Shown piece after piece: positions 26,841 to 41,924 of a stretch of 58,639 nucleotides of DNA. A program made the translations under genes and the position numbers. The notes beneath the pieces are model-generated. The model did not search any database and had not been told where the DNA came from. It was given only the letters and a program-made list of their open reading frames with translations. Source of the DNA: Luteipulveratus flavus. Lineage in GTDB: Bacteria > Actinomycetota > Actinomycetes > Actinomycetales > Dermatophilaceae. Numbering within the stretch: the stretch's first letter is position 1; each line of letters starts with the position of its first letter. The stretch is from contig NZ_JAROAV010000030.1 of NCBI RefSeq assembly GCF_029439465.1, positions 1 to 58,639 of the forward strand, written 5' to 3'.

Positions 26841-26856
26841 TCGAATGTATGTTCGA
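26841..26856. promoter_or_regulatory. LexA/SOS-type box overlapping the HNH gene -10
   Basis: TCGAATGTATGTTCGA matches the actinobacterial SOS box TCGAAC-N4-GTTCGA at 11 of 12 defined positions. It contains TATGTT (26848-26853), which lies 6 nt before ATG 26860 and fits a leaderless -10, so bound LexA would block polymerase directly. Confidence 0.7.
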
Positions 26857-26859
26857 TTC

Positions 26860-28197
26860 ATGGTCATCGAGACGTCCCCTGCTGCCGTGCCCGGCCGGGT
26901 GTCGGCAGTCGTGCGTGGAGCGCCGACGGCGTTGGGGGCGCTGTCCTCGGTCCTCTCCCGGGTGGATCACGCTGGTCTGTGGGCGTTGTCCGGCGCTGCG
27001 CTGGAGGAGCTGCTGGTCTCGGCGGCGGCGGTGCGTGCGGCGCTGGACCGGGTCGAGGTCGCCGCGGTTCGGGAGGGGCTGGCACGGGGGTTGCCTGCCG
27101 AGCACGGGTACGGCGCCGTCGACTGGGTACGACGGTGTCAGCAGCGCGCCGGTGGTGCGGCGGTGGCCGACCCGGCGCACGTCGCGCGGTTGCTGCGAGT
27201 CGCGGCGACCGCGGAGCGAGATGCGGCTCAGCAGGTGTGGCAGCAGTTCGCCACGGGCCATCTGTCGTTGGGCAAGGCCGACCAGGTGGCGCGGTTCGAG
27301 CGAGAGATGTCGCCGATCGTCTCTACTGACGATGCGCAGTCAGCGGTGGCGGACCTCGTCAGGGCAGCGAGCGACTCCGCTGACGGGACGGGGCTGACGC
27401 CGCGAGGGCTGCGGACGGCGATCCGGTATGCCGGTGAGCTGATGAAGCCCGAGCCCGCCCTCGACGCCGAGCACGATGCACGGGCGCGGGCTCGGTCGTT
27501 GGTGAAGCAGCCTGGCCCGGCGGGGCTGTGCGAGTACCGGTTGCTCCTCGATCCGGACGGGTCGGCGGTCGTGGACGCCGCGGTCGCGGCGTTGTCGGCC
27601 CCGGTTCCTGGGCCGCACGGCGAACCGGATCCACGCAGCGCGGCGTTGCGGCGGGCCGACGCCTTGGTCGAGGTCGTGCGTCGCGGCGTGTCCTCGCCCG
27701 GTGCGGCGCCGAAGACGTCCAAGGCACAGGTGGTCGTGACGATGACCCTGGGCGAGCTGCTCAGCCGGATGCCCGCTGCGCAGCCACAGGGTGCAGGGGT
27801 GACGGCCACCGGCGAGGTGCTGTCGGCGTCGGAGGTCCGCCGCCACGCCTGCGATGCGGGGATCGTCCCGATGGTCCTCGGTTCGGCCGGTGAGGTGCTG
27901 GACGTCGGTGCGCAGGTGCGGCTGTTCACCACGGCCCAGCGGCTGGCGCTGTGGCGTCGAGACCGCGGATGCAGCTACCCGGGATGCACGATCCCGGCCC
28001 AGTGGTGCGACGCACACCACGTCGTGTGGTGGTCCCGCGGGGGTCCCACCGACCTGTCGAACGCGGCACTGCTGTGCGGACGGCATCACACGGTGGTCCA
28101 CCGCCGTGATCTGGCCGCGCAGGTGACGCCGACCGGCGTGGTGTGGGATCTGGTGCCCGGTTCCGGCGCCGGCCCGCCATGGCAAGCTGCCCGGTGA
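26860..28197 (+). CDS. DUF222 / HNH endonuclease domain protein (13E12 repeat type)
   Basis: Protein of 445 residues with the DUF222 helical region (about 30-330) and a C-terminal HNH nuclease motif: CSYPGCTIPAQWCDAHHVVWWSRGG, then NAALLCGRHHTVVH, with the zinc Cys residues and metal-binding His present. Related 13E12-family genes of mycobacteria are known members of the LexA regulon. ATG 26860 was preferred over the in-frame ATG 26845 because that codon lies inside the SOS box and upstream of the presumed transcription start. The 3' end runs into an 8-bp tandem repeat that includes the stop codon. The cellular role is unknown; involvement in DNA repair or mobile-intron-like activity is only suggested. 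Confidence 0.9.
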   Translation: MVIETSPAAVPGRVSAVVRGAPTALGALSSVLSRVDHAGLWALSGAALEELLVSAAAVRAALDRVEVAAVREGLARGLPAEHGYGAVDWVRRCQQRAGGAAVADPAHVARLLRVAATAERDAAQQVWQQFATGHLSLGKADQVARFEREMSPIVSTDDAQSAVADLVRAASDSADGTGLTPRGLRTAIRYAGELMKPEPALDAEHDARARARSLVKQPGPAGLCEYRLLLDPDGSAVVDAAVAALSAPVPGPHGEPDPRSAALRRADALVEVVRRGVSSPGAAPKTSKAQVVVTMTLGELLSRMPAAQPQGAGVTATGEVLSASEVRRHACDAGIVPMVLGSAGEVLDVGAQVRLFTTAQRLALWRRDRGCSYPGCTIPAQWCDAHHVVWWSRGGPTDLSNAALLCGRHHTVVHRRDLAAQVTPTGVVWDLVPGSGAGPPWQAAR

Positions 28198-28240
28198 GTC
28201 GGTGAGTCGGTGAGTCGGTGAGTCGGTGAGTCGGTGAGGC
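28193..28240. repeat. 8-bp tandem repeat (GGTGAGTC), six units
   Basis: Five perfect units and a sixth with one change (GGTGAGGC). The first unit contains the TGA stop of the HNH gene, so copy-number change would not alter the protein. Confidence 0.9.
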
Positions 28241-28324
28241 GTGGTCGAGGCCCTCGCGGGCGCTCGGCGTCGATGGCGCGCGGCTAGCGACGCCTCGGCG
28301 CGCCGCGTGTGCCACGTACCCGCG

Positions 28325-28882
28325 TCAGGCCGGGGAGACCGGCGCCACCTCGGCCTCCGGCTGGCGCTTGAGGATCTCCAGCACCGTCTCGGCGACCGTC
28401 ATGTGCGAGGTGTCCAGCCACAGGCCCGCGCGGCGCGTGCCGCTCTCGACCGACTCCCACAGCCCCTGGATCGTGAACCCGTCACGGTAGGCGTCGCCGC
28501 CGCGCTCCATGTCGCGCAGCCGGACGGTGTCCTGCGACGGGTGCAGCATCACCAGGTGCACGGTCTCCGGGGCGGCGAGCTCGAGGAAGTCCTCCAGGTA
28601 GTCGCCGAAGATGTTGTCCGCGATCACCGCGTCGAAGCCCGCGGTGCGGTACGTGTCCGCGAGCACCAGCGCGCCGACGTACCGGAACAGCAGCTGCTCG
28701 ATGGCCTCCTGGCTGGCGGGCTCGCTCATCGGCTCACGGCCGCTGACCACGACGCTGCCCACCAGGTCCCCGTCGATGAAGACCGACCGGTTGAGGGTCC
28801 TGGCCAGAGCCGTCCCGATGGTCGTCTTGCCTGCTCCCTGGATGCCGGTGATGACGAACAGCCGGCCGCGCTCACTACTCAT
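28325..28882 (-). CDS. P-loop kinase-like ATPase coupled to phosphoglucomutase
   Basis: Small P-loop protein of 185 residues with Walker [12 protein letters not shown] near the N-terminus, a FIDGDLVGS segment where sugar and shikimate/gluconate-type kinases place a substrate-binding Asp, a Walker-B-like [14 protein letters not shown], and an Arg-rich lid region [16 protein letters not shown]. This resembles the AAA_33/gluconate-kinase-like group; the phosphate acceptor is unknown. Its start overlaps the pgm stop by 4 nt (ATGA), so it is the last gene of the glgE-treS-mak/glgB-pgm operon and may act on a sugar or sugar phosphate. ATG 28882 was chosen because it begins directly before the P-loop strand. 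Confidence 0.78.
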   Translation of the reverse strand: MSSERGRLFVITGIQGAGKTTIGTALARTLNRSVFIDGDLVGSVVVSGREPMSEPASQEAIEQLLFRYVGALVLADTYRTAGFDAVIADNIFGDYLEDFLELAAPETVHLVMLHPSQDTVRLRDMERGGDAYRDGFTIQGLWESVESGTRRAGLWLDTSHMTVAETVLEILKRQPEAEVAPVSPA

Positions 28883-30524
28883 GCCTGCAGGGCCTGCGAC
28901 ACGACCTCGCGCGCCGCGGCCTGCACCTCCTTCAGGTGGTCCTCGCCGCGGAAGGACTCCGCGTAGATCTTGTAGACGTCCTCGGTACCCGACGGGCGCG
29001 CCGCGAACCACGCGCTCTCAGTGGTGACCTTGAGCCCGCCGATCGCGGCGTCGTTGCCCGGCGCCTGCGTCAGCTTGGCGGTGATCGCCTCATCCGCGAG
29101 CTCGGTCGCGGTGACGTCCTCGGCGCTCAGCGCGGCGAGCTTGGCCTTCTGCTCCCGGTCGGCCGGTGCGTCCACGCGGGCGTACGCGGGTGCGCCGTGC
29201 TCAGCGGCGAGCTCCGCGTAGTGCTCGGACGGAGAGCGGCCGGTCGCCGCGAGGATCTCCGAGGCGAGCAGGGCCAGGATGATGCCGTCCTTGTCGGTGG
29301 TCCACACCGTCCCGTCGTGGCGCAGGAAGGACGCGCCGGCGGACTCCTCGCCGCCGAATCCCACACTGCTGTCGAGGAGCCCGGGCACGAACCACTTGAA
29401 TCCGACCGGGACCTCCCACAGCTCCTTGCCCAACCCGGCGGCGACGCGGTCGATCATCGAGGACGACACCAGGGTCTTGCCGATGCGTTCGGACGCCCAG
29501 CCCGGGCGGGCGCCGCCGTAGAGGTACTGGATGGCCACCGCGAGGTAGTGGTTGGGGTTCATCAGGCCGCCGTCCGGCGTGACGACGCCGTGCCGGTCGG
29601 AGTCGGCGTCGTTGCCGGTGGCGATCTGGAACTCGTCCTTGCGCGCGATCAGCGACGCCATCGCGCTGGGGGAGGAGCAGTCCATCCGGATCTTCTCGTC
29701 CCAGTCGAGCGTCATGAACCGCCACGTGGGGTCGACCTTGGGGTTCACGACCGTCAGGTCGAGACCGTGACGCTCGGCGATCTCACCCCAGTACGCGACG
29801 CTGGCGCCGCCCAGAGGGTCGGCGCCGATGCGGACGCCGGCATTCCGGATGCGTTGCACGTCAACGACGTTCGGCAGATCGTCGACGTACGTGCCGAGGA
29901 AGTCGTACGCCTGTGCGGCACCCCGGGCGCGGGCGTACGGCATGCGCTTGACGTCCTTCAGGCCCGCGCGTAGGTACGCGTTCGCCGTCGCGGCGATGAC
30001 CTTGGTGGCGTCCGAGTCGGCAGGGCCACCGTGCGGGGGGTTGTACTTGAATCCACCGTCGCTCGGCGGGTTGTGCGACGGCGTCACCACGATGCCGTCG
30101 GCGAGCCCGGAACCCTTGGCGTCCAACGACTTCCCGCGGTTGGCGCGCAGGATCGCGTGCGACACCGCGGGAGTCGGGGTGTACCCGTCGCGGTCGTCGA
30201 CCAGCACGGTGACGTCGTTGGCGGCGAGCACCTCCAGCGCCGACGCCCAGGCCGGCTCGGACAGGCCGTGGGTGTCGCGTCCGATGAACAGCGGCCCGTC
30301 GAAACCCTGGTCGCGCCGGTAGTCGACGATCGCCTGGGTCGTGGCGAGGATGTGGTGCTCGTTGAAGGCAGTTCGCAGCGACGAGCCCCGGTGGCCGGAC
30401 GTGCCGAACGCGACCTGCTGGTCGACGTTCTCGGGGTCCGGCTGCTGGGTGTAGTACGCGGTCACCAGGTGAGCGACGTCGACCAGGTCGCGGTCCTGCG
30501 CCGGCTGCCCCGCACGACTCGTGC

Positions 30525-30528
<4 letters not shown>
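28879..30528 (-). CDS. pgm: Phosphoglucomutase (alpha-D-glucose phosphate-specific)
   Basis: Interconverts glucose-1-phosphate and glucose-6-phosphate, linking glycogen turnover to central metabolism. The 549 residues match the bacterial Pgm family. Features include the N-terminal [11 protein letters not shown], the phosphoserine loop VVTPSHNPP (catalytic Ser), the metal-binding [10 protein letters not shown]-like [12 protein letters not shown], sugar-binding [11 protein letters not shown] and the phosphate-binding [20 protein letters not shown] 30528 overlaps the stop of the maltokinase-GlgB gene (ATGA). Position in the operon fits conversion of glucose-1-phosphate released by GlgP. Confidence 0.95.
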
Positions 30529-34547
<4,019 letters not shown>

Positions 34548-34550
34548 GGG

Positions 34551-36269
<1,719 letters not shown>

Positions 36270-36273
36270 CGGG

Positions 36274-38337
36274 TCAGGACCTCCTCACGTGGACGATGTG
36301 GACGGGTTCGCTGTCACGGCCCAGCCTGACCCAGTTGTGCTCACCCCACTGCCAGGGGGTGTCCGTGATCAGGTCGTGAGCCGTGAACCGCTCGCCCGGC
36401 TCGAGCCCGAGCGCCTCCATGTCGAGGTGGACCCAGGAGTCGCGGGTGCTGTGCGGGTCGGTCGTGGCGATGACGATGACCACGTCGTCCGTGCCGTCGG
36501 CGAGGGTGCGCCGCTTGGAGAACGCCAGCATGGCGTCGTCGTCGATCGTGTGGAAGTGCAGGTTGCGCAGCCAGTGCAGCGCCGGGTGCTCGCGCCGGAT
36601 GCGGTTGAGCGTGGTGAGGTACGGGGCCAGGCTCTCGTCGTACCGCGGACCGCCCGGCTCGAAGTCGGGCCAGTGCCGGTCCTTGTACTCGTACTTCTCG
36701 TTGTCGATCTGCTCCTCGGCGCCCGGACGCGCGACGTTCTCCATCAGCTCGTAGCCGGCGTAGATGCCGTAGGTGGGCACGAGCGTCGCGGCCAGCGCCG
36801 CCCGCAGCCGCCACGCGGTCGGTCCGCCGAACTGCATGTACGGGGTGAGGATGTCGTGCGTCGTCGGCCAGAACGAGGGCCGCATGTACGCGGCGGTGTC
36901 GCCGGCGAGGTCCTCGCAGTACTCCTGCAGCTCCTCGGCCTCGTTGCGCCAGGCGTAGTAGGTGTAGCTCTGCTGGAAGCCGACCTTGGCGAGGGTGTGC
37001 ATCATCGCCGGCTTGGTGAACGCCTCGGCCAGCCAGATCACCTCAGGATGCGACGCAGCCACATCACTGATCAGCCACTGCCAGAACTCCACCGGCTTGG
37101 TGTGGGGGTTGTCGACCCGGAAGATCTTCACGCCGTGGTCGATCCACACCTGCACGACGCGCCGGACCTCGGCGTAGATGCCCTCGGGGTCGTTGTCGAA
37201 GTTGAGCGGGTAGATGTCCTGGTACTTCTTCGGCGGGTTCTCCGCGTACGCGATCGAGCCGTCCGCCCGGGTGGTGAACCACTCCGGGTGCTCGCTCACC
37301 CACGGGTGGTCGGGCGCGCACTGCAGCGCCAGGTCCAGGGCCACCTCCAGGCCGAGCCGCTCGGACTCCGCGACGAACGCGTCGAAGTCGTCCCAGTCCC
37401 CGAGATCAGGGTGGAGCGCATCGTGGCCGCCGTCCTTGCTGCCGATGGCGTACGGCGAGCCCGGGTCCTTCGGGCCGGCGTCGAGCGTGTTGTTCGGGCC
37501 CTTGCGGTTGACCTCGCCGATCGGGTGGACCGGCGTGAGGTAAACCACGTCGAAACCCATCTGCGCGATCGCGGGCAGGCGGCGCATCGCCGTGCGGAAC
37601 GTGCCGCTGACCCAGTCACCGGTCTCGGGGTCGCGGTGCGCCCCCTCGGACCGGGGGAAGATCTCGTACCAGGCGCCGGTGAGCGCGCGCTCGCGCTCGA
37701 CCAGCCAGGGGTACGTCGGGCTCGGGCTGACCAGCTCGCGCAGCGGCTGGTGGTCCAGCACGCAGCGCACGTCGTCGGACAGGCCGGCGGCGAGCCGCTG
37801 CTGCGGCGGCTGCGCCGAGTCGCGCAGACCGCGGGCGGCGTCCACGAGCACGTCGCGCGCGTCGTGGTCGAGGCGCAGCTCGGTGGCCGCGCGCTCGAGC
37901 AGCCGCGCACCCTCCTCGAGCATCAGCTCGGTGTCCACGTCCGCGGCGACCTTGATGGCGACGTCGTGCGACCACGTGCCGTACGGGTCGGACCACCCCT
38001 CGACACGGAAGGACCACCGGCCCGGCCGGTCGGCGCTCGTCTGAGCGGTCCACAGGTCGAGACCGGGGTTCACGCACGTCATCGGGACGTGCTCGCGGTG
38101 GCCGTCCGGACCGGTCACGACAAGGGTCGCGCTGACCGCGTCGTGGCCCTCCCGGAAGACGGTCGCGCTGAACGTGATGTCTTCGCGCACAACGGATCTC
38201 GCCGGGAAGTCGCCGGCGTCGACCGCCGGGCGCACACCGGTGACCGGGATGCGTCCGACAGGGCGGTCGGCAGGTTGGCCCCGCTCGGCGGCGGGGAGGG
38301 TCGTGGCTCTCGGGGGCAGGCGGTGCTGGAGCGTCAC
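36274..38337 (-). CDS. glgE: Alpha-1,4-glucan:maltose-1-phosphate maltosyltransferase
   Basis: Transfers maltose from alpha-maltose-1-phosphate onto the non-reducing end of alpha-1,4-glucan, the polymerising step of the GlgE pathway. The 687 residues follow the family order: N-terminal beta domain and helical bundle, [28 protein letters not shown] and KGPNNTL of the barrel start, [10 protein letters not shown] with nucleophile Asp409, WLAEAFTKP with acid Glu438, and a C-terminal beta domain. GTG 38337 is preceded on its strand by TAGCGT at 7 nt, so it leads the five-gene minus-strand operon. The divergent neighbour is glgP, the same order as in mycobacteria. Confidence 0.95.
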   Translation of the reverse strand: MTLQHRLPPRATTLPAAERGQPADRPVGRIPVTGVRPAVDAGDFPARSVVREDITFSATVFREGHDAVSATLVVTGPDGHREHVPMTCVNPGLDLWTAQTSADRPGRWSFRVEGWSDPYGTWSHDVAIKVAADVDTELMLEEGARLLERAATELRLDHDARDVLVDAARGLRDSAQPPQQRLAAGLSDDVRCVLDHQPLRELVSPSPTYPWLVERERALTGAWYEIFPRSEGAHRDPETGDWVSGTFRTAMRRLPAIAQMGFDVVYLTPVHPIGEVNRKGPNNTLDAGPKDPGSPYAIGSKDGGHDALHPDLGDWDDFDAFVAESERLGLEVALDLALQCAPDHPWVSEHPEWFTTRADGSIAYAENPPKKYQDIYPLNFDNDPEGIYAEVRRVVQVWIDHGVKIFRVDNPHTKPVEFWQWLISDVAASHPEVIWLAEAFTKPAMMHTLAKVGFQQSYTYYAWRNEAEELQEYCEDLAGDTAAYMRPSFWPTTHDILTPYMQFGGPTAWRLRAALAATLVPTYGIYAGYELMENVARPGAEEQIDNEKYEYKDRHWPDFEPGGPRYDESLAPYLTTLNRIRREHPALHWLRNLHFHTIDDDAMLAFSKRRTLADGTDDVVIVIATTDPHSTRDSWVHLDMEALGLEPGERFTAHDLITDTPWQWGEHNWVRLGRDSEPVHIVHVRRS

Positions 38338-38344
38338 GGGGGCG

Positions 38345-38384
38345 ACGCTACCCGCTGAACGGAGGACGTGCGGACCCTTACCAT
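38345..38384. promoter_or_regulatory. Divergent leaderless-type promoters between glgE and glgP
   Basis: The minus-strand TAGCGT (complement at 38345-38350) is 7 nt from the glgE GTG. The plus-strand TACCAT (38379-38384) is 6 nt from the glgP GTG. The whole intergenic space is 53 bp, so the two promoters must overlap upstream of their -10 elements. Confidence 0.5.
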
Positions 38385-38390
38385 CGCGGG

Positions 38391-40985
38391 GTGAAGGCCA
38401 TCCGTCGATTCCACGTCCGTACCGTCCTGCCAGAGCCCCTGGCGCCGCTCGGAACGCTCGCGTCCAACCTGCGGTGGTCCTGGCACAGTCGCACCCGCGA
38501 CCTGTTCAGGGACATCGACCGCAGACAGTGGGAAGCGGTCTCGCACGACCCGGTCGCTCTGCTCGCGTCGCTGTCCGCGCACGAGCTGGACGCCCTGAGT
38601 CGGGACGAGGCCTTCGTCGCGCGGGTGCGCGAGGCGGCCGAGGGGCTGCAGCGCTACCTGGAGGCGCCGCAGTGGTTCCAGTCCTGGACCGAGCAGGCCC
38701 ACGGGCCGGCCGCGATCGCGTACTTCAGCGCCGAGTTCGGCATCACCTCGGTGCTGCCGCAGTACTCCGGCGGCCTCGGCATCCTGGCCGGCGACCACCT
38801 CAAGTCCGCCTCCGACCTCGGCGTGCCGATCGTCGGCATCGGCCTGTTCTACAAGACCGGGTACTTCAGCCAGTCCCTGTCCGGCGACGGCTGGCAGCAG
38901 GAGACCTACCCCGTCCTGGACCCCGACAACCTGCCGCTGTCCCTCGTCCGCGAGGCCGACGGCACCCCCGCGCTGGTCAGCCTGCGCCTGCCCGAGGGCC
39001 GCGTGCTGCGCGCCCACATCTGGAAGGCGCAGGTCGGTCGCGTCCCGCTGCTGCTGCTGGACTCCGACGTCGACGGCAACGACGACGCCGCCCGCGACCT
39101 CACCAACCGGCTGTACGGCGGCGGCGGCGACCACCGCCTCCAGCAGGAGATGCTCCTCGGCATCGGCGGCGTCCGGGCCCTGCGCATCTGGTCGCGGCTG
39201 ACCGACGCGCCGGAGCCGGAGGTCTACCACTGCAACGAGGGCCACGCCGGCCTCCTCGGCCTGGAGCGCATCAGCGAGCTCGTCACCCAGCGCGGCCTGA
39301 CCTTCGACGAGGCGCTGGAAGCCGTGCGCGCCGGGACCGTGTTCACCACCCACACGCCCGTCCCGGCGGGCATCGACCGGTTCGGCGTCGACCAGGTCCG
39401 ACGGTTCCTCGGCGGCGACTGCGGCCTGCCCGGCGTCCCGGTCGAGAGCGTGCTGCCGCTCGGTGCCGAGGACTACGACGGCGGCGCGGCCGGGGTGTTC
39501 AACATGGCCGTCATGGGACTGCGCCTCGCCCAGCGCGCGAACGGCGTCTCCCAGCTGCACGGCAAGGTGAGCCGCGGCATGTTCGACGGGCTCTGGCCGG
39601 GCTTCGACGACGACGAGGTCCCGATCACCAGCATCACCAACGGGGTCCACGCGCCGACCTGGATGGACCCGCGGGTCGTCGAGCTCGCGCAGCGGTACGT
39701 CGGCGGCGAGAACGTCCGGCACGCCGACGGCTGGGACCACGTCGCCAGCATCCCCAGCGAGGAGATCTGGCACCTCAAGCGGCAGCTGCGGGCGCAGCTC
39801 GTCGAGGACGTCCGCGGCCGGGTCCACGACGCGTGGGTGGCCCGCGGCGCCTCCGAGGCCGAGCTCGGCTGGACCCAGGAGATCCTCGACCCCGACGTCC
39901 TCACCATCGGCTTCGCCCGGCGCGTCCCCACGTACAAGCGGCTCACGCTCATGCTGCGCGACCCGGCCCGGCTGCGCCGTCTGCTGCTGGATCCCGACCG
40001 CCCCGTGCAGCTGGTCATCGCGGGCAAGGCCCACCCGGCCGACGACACGGGCAAGAAGCTCATCCAGCAGATGGTGCAGTTCGCCGACGACCCCAAGATC
40101 CGGCACCGCATCGTGTTCCTGCCGAACTACGACATCGCCATGGCCCAGCAGCTCTATCCCGGCTGCGACGTGTGGCTGAACAACCCGCTGCGCCCGTTCG
40201 AGGCGTGCGGCACCTCCGGCATGAAGGCCGCCCTCAACGGCGGGCTCAACCTGTCCATCCTGGACGGCTGGTGGGACGAGTGGTTCGACGGCCAGAACGG
40301 CTGGGCCATCCCGACCGCCGACCAGTCCAGCAGCGCCGCCGGCGCGGTGATGGACGAGGACCGGCGCGACGACCTGGAGTCGGCCGCGCTCTACGACCTC
40401 ATCGAGAGCCACGTCCGCGCGCTGTTCTACGACCGGGACGCCGAGGGCCTGCCGCAGCGGTGGATGTCGATGGTCTCCCACACGCTGGGCACGCTCGGCC
40501 CGAAGGTGCTCGCGACCCGGATGGTGCGCGACTACGTCACCCAGCTGTACGCGCCCGCCGCGCTCGCGTCCCGGGCCCGGTCCGCCGACTCCTACGCGCA
40601 GGCCCGCGAGCTCGCCTCGTACGAGCACTCCGCCCGCAGCGCGTTCGGTGAGATCCGGGTCGACCACGTCGACTCCGAGGGCGTCAGGGACACCCCGCAG
40701 GTCGGCGACCGCATCCGGGTCAAGGCCGACGTCTGGCTCGGGTCCCTGTCGGCCGACGCCGTCCAGGTGCAGGTCGTGTACGGCCGCGCCTCCGAGAGCG
40801 ACGAGCTGAGCGAGGTGCAGTCGGCCCCGCTCACGCACGTCGAGGCGTACGACGGCTCGCGGCACCGGTTCGAGGGCGAGGTGGTGCTCTCGCGCACCGG
40901 CGCGTTCGGGTACACCGTGCGCGTCCTGCCCCGTCACGAGGGCCTCGCCTCGGCGGCCGAGCTCGGCCTCGTCGTCAACGCCTAG
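38391..40985 (+). CDS. glgP: Alpha-glucan phosphorylase
   Basis: PLP-dependent enzyme releasing glucose-1-phosphate from the ends of alpha-1,4-glucans. The 864 residues carry the DUF3417-type N-terminal domain of the short bacterial glucan phosphorylases (ASNLRWSWHSRTRDLF), the catalytic body AEFGITSVLPQYSGGLGILAGDHLKSASDLG, VYHCNEGHAG, and the cofactor site GTSGMKAALNGG with the PLP Lys at 612. Start GTG 38391 follows TACCAT by 6 nt. The gene is divergent from glgE and is followed by a strong hairpin. Its product would feed Pgm. Confidence 0.94.
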   Translation: MKAIRRFHVRTVLPEPLAPLGTLASNLRWSWHSRTRDLFRDIDRRQWEAVSHDPVALLASLSAHELDALSRDEAFVARVREAAEGLQRYLEAPQWFQSWTEQAHGPAAIAYFSAEFGITSVLPQYSGGLGILAGDHLKSASDLGVPIVGIGLFYKTGYFSQSLSGDGWQQETYPVLDPDNLPLSLVREADGTPALVSLRLPEGRVLRAHIWKAQVGRVPLLLLDSDVDGNDDAARDLTNRLYGGGGDHRLQQEMLLGIGGVRALRIWSRLTDAPEPEVYHCNEGHAGLLGLERISELVTQRGLTFDEALEAVRAGTVFTTHTPVPAGIDRFGVDQVRRFLGGDCGLPGVPVESVLPLGAEDYDGGAAGVFNMAVMGLRLAQRANGVSQLHGKVSRGMFDGLWPGFDDDEVPITSITNGVHAPTWMDPRVVELAQRYVGGENVRHADGWDHVASIPSEEIWHLKRQLRAQLVEDVRGRVHDAWVARGASEAELGWTQEILDPDVLTIGFARRVPTYKRLTLMLRDPARLRRLLLDPDRPVQLVIAGKAHPADDTGKKLIQQMVQFADDPKIRHRIVFLPNYDIAMAQQLYPGCDVWLNNPLRPFEACGTSGMKAALNGGLNLSILDGWWDEWFDGQNGWAIPTADQSSSAAGAVMDEDRRDDLESAALYDLIESHVRALFYDRDAEGLPQRWMSMVSHTLGTLGPKVLATRMVRDYVTQLYAPAALASRARSADSYAQARELASYEHSARSAFGEIRVDHVDSEGVRDTPQVGDRIRVKADVWLGSLSADAVQVQVVYGRASESDELSEVQSAPLTHVEAYDGSRHRFEGEVVLSRTGAFGYTVRVLPRHEGLASAAELGLVVNA

Positions 40986-41002
40986 CCCCCGGGCAGCACA
41001 GC

Positions 41003-41037
41003 GCCCGGACGCGGTCGGAACTCGCTCGCGTCCGGGC
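41003..41037. terminator. Hairpin downstream of glgP
   Basis: GCCCGGACGCG (41003-41013) and CGCGTCCGGGC (41027-41037) form an 11-bp perfect stem around a 13-nt loop, 17 bp after the glgP stop and 11 bp before the -10 of the next gene. Confidence 0.6.
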
Positions 41038-41048
41038 CGCTGCCTTCG

Positions 41049-41054
41049 TAGAGT
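41049..41054 (+). promoter_or_regulatory. -10 element (TAGAGT) for the GNAT gene
   Basis: TAGAGT is 7 nt before GTG 41062, supporting that start as leaderless. Confidence 0.45.
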
Positions 41055-41061
41055 CCGCCGC

Positions 41062-41532
41062 GTGACCCGCCGACCCCTCCCGCTGATCCGCACCGCCGAC
41101 GACTCGGACGCCTCTCGCATCGCGGACATCCACGTCCGGACGCGCGCGGCGACCATGCCGTACCTGCCTGCTCAGACCCGTACCCGGGACGAGGTGGTCG
41201 CCTGGGTGACCGAGGTCGTCCTGCCGGCAGGACCGGTGTGGGTGGCCGAGCAGGACCACGAGGTCTGCGGCTACGCGGCGGTGAAGGGCGACCTGCTCGA
41301 CGCCCTCTACGTCCTGCCGGAGATGCTGGGGCGTGGCATCGGCGCCGCCCTGCTCGACCAGGTCCAGCGCGCCGCAACCGGTCCGGTGCGGCTGTTCGTC
41401 TTCGAGCAGAACGTCGGCGCCCGCCGGTTCTACGAGCGCCACGGCTTCGTGGTCACTCAGCGCGGCGACGGGACGGGCAACATTGAAGGACTGCCCGACC
41501 TCACCATGCGGTGGGTCCGCGAGCGGGTCTGA
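41062..41532 (+). CDS. GNAT family N-acetyltransferase
   Basis: Single GNAT domain of 156 residues: IRTADDSDASRIADIHVRTRAATMPYL at the start, DALYVLPEMLGRGIGAALLDQV with the acetyl-CoA-binding GRGIGAAL loop, and VFEQNVGARRFYERHGFVVTQRGDG as the C-terminal signature. It starts at GTG 41062 behind a leaderless-type promoter. No neighbour hints at a substrate. The composition is close to its surroundings. Confidence 0.87.
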   Translation: MTRRPLPLIRTADDSDASRIADIHVRTRAATMPYLPAQTRTRDEVVAWVTEVVLPAGPVWVAEQDHEVCGYAAVKGDLLDALYVLPEMLGRGIGAALLDQVQRAATGPVRLFVFEQNVGARRFYERHGFVVTQRGDGTGNIEGLPDLTMRWVRERV

Positions 41533-41546
41533 GGCCGTCCGGCTCC

Positions 41547-41552
41547 TACGAT
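41547..41552 (+). promoter_or_regulatory. -10 element (TACGAT) for the small membrane protein gene
   Basis: TACGAT stands 6 nt before GTG 41559, which favours that codon over the in-frame GTG at 41553. Confidence 0.4.
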
Positions 41553-41558
41553 GTGGCG

Positions 41559-41924
41559 GTGCTCGCGCCGCTCACCGCCGCCCTCGTCGTCGTCCTCGTC
41601 CTGCTCGCAGCGCTCACCGCGCTCGCGACCGTACGAGGACGGCAGATCGACAACCCGACCTTCTACGTCGCCTGCGCCGCGGAGCTGCTGATCGTCGTCC
41701 AGCTGGTCGTCGGCATCGTCCGGAGCGGCGACGGCGCGGCGGGGATGTCTGCCGCCCTCTTCATCGCCTACCTCGCCGGACTGGTCGCCGTGCTGCCGAT
41801 CGCGGGCTTCTGGGCGGTCGCCGAGCGCGAGTCCCGGTGGGGGACCGGCGTGCTCCTCGCGGCCACCCTCGGGCTCCTGGTCATGGTCGCCCGACTGGTG
41901 CAGATCTGGAACGGCCACGGGTGA
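41559..41924 (+). CDS. Small integral membrane protein, function unknown
   Basis: Protein of 121 residues with four predicted hydrophobic helices: LTAALVVVLVLLAALTAL, FYVACAAELLIVVQLVVGIV, SAALFIAYLAGLVAVLPIAGFW and GVLLAATLGLLVMVARLVQIW. Charged residues lie in the short loops (RGRQIDN, AERESRWG). It has no recognisable enzymatic motif and looks like a conserved actinobacterial membrane protein of unknown role. The start was placed at GTG 41559 using the upstream TACGAT hexamer; GTG 41553 is the alternative. Confidence 0.7.
   Translation: MLAPLTAALVVVLVLLAALTALATVRGRQIDNPTFYVACAAELLIVVQLVVGIVRSGDGAAGMSAALFIAYLAGLVAVLPIAGFWAVAERESRWGTGVLLAATLGLLVMVARLVQIWNGHG

Noticed and set aside
26845-26859. 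Alternative upstream ATG for the HNH gene
   Set aside because: It lies inside the SOS box and upstream of the likely transcription start; ATG 26860 fits the leaderless spacing.
28193-28240. Phase-variable switch of the HNH gene by the 8-bp repeat
   Set aside because: The stop codon is inside the first unit, so gain or loss of units does not change the reading frame.
38334-41156. Long open frame of 940 codons on the minus strand opposite glgP
   Set aside because: It is the antisense shadow of a high-GC gene. The plus strand encodes a complete GlgP with all catalytic motifs, while the opposite frame is Arg/Gly/Ala-rich without domains.
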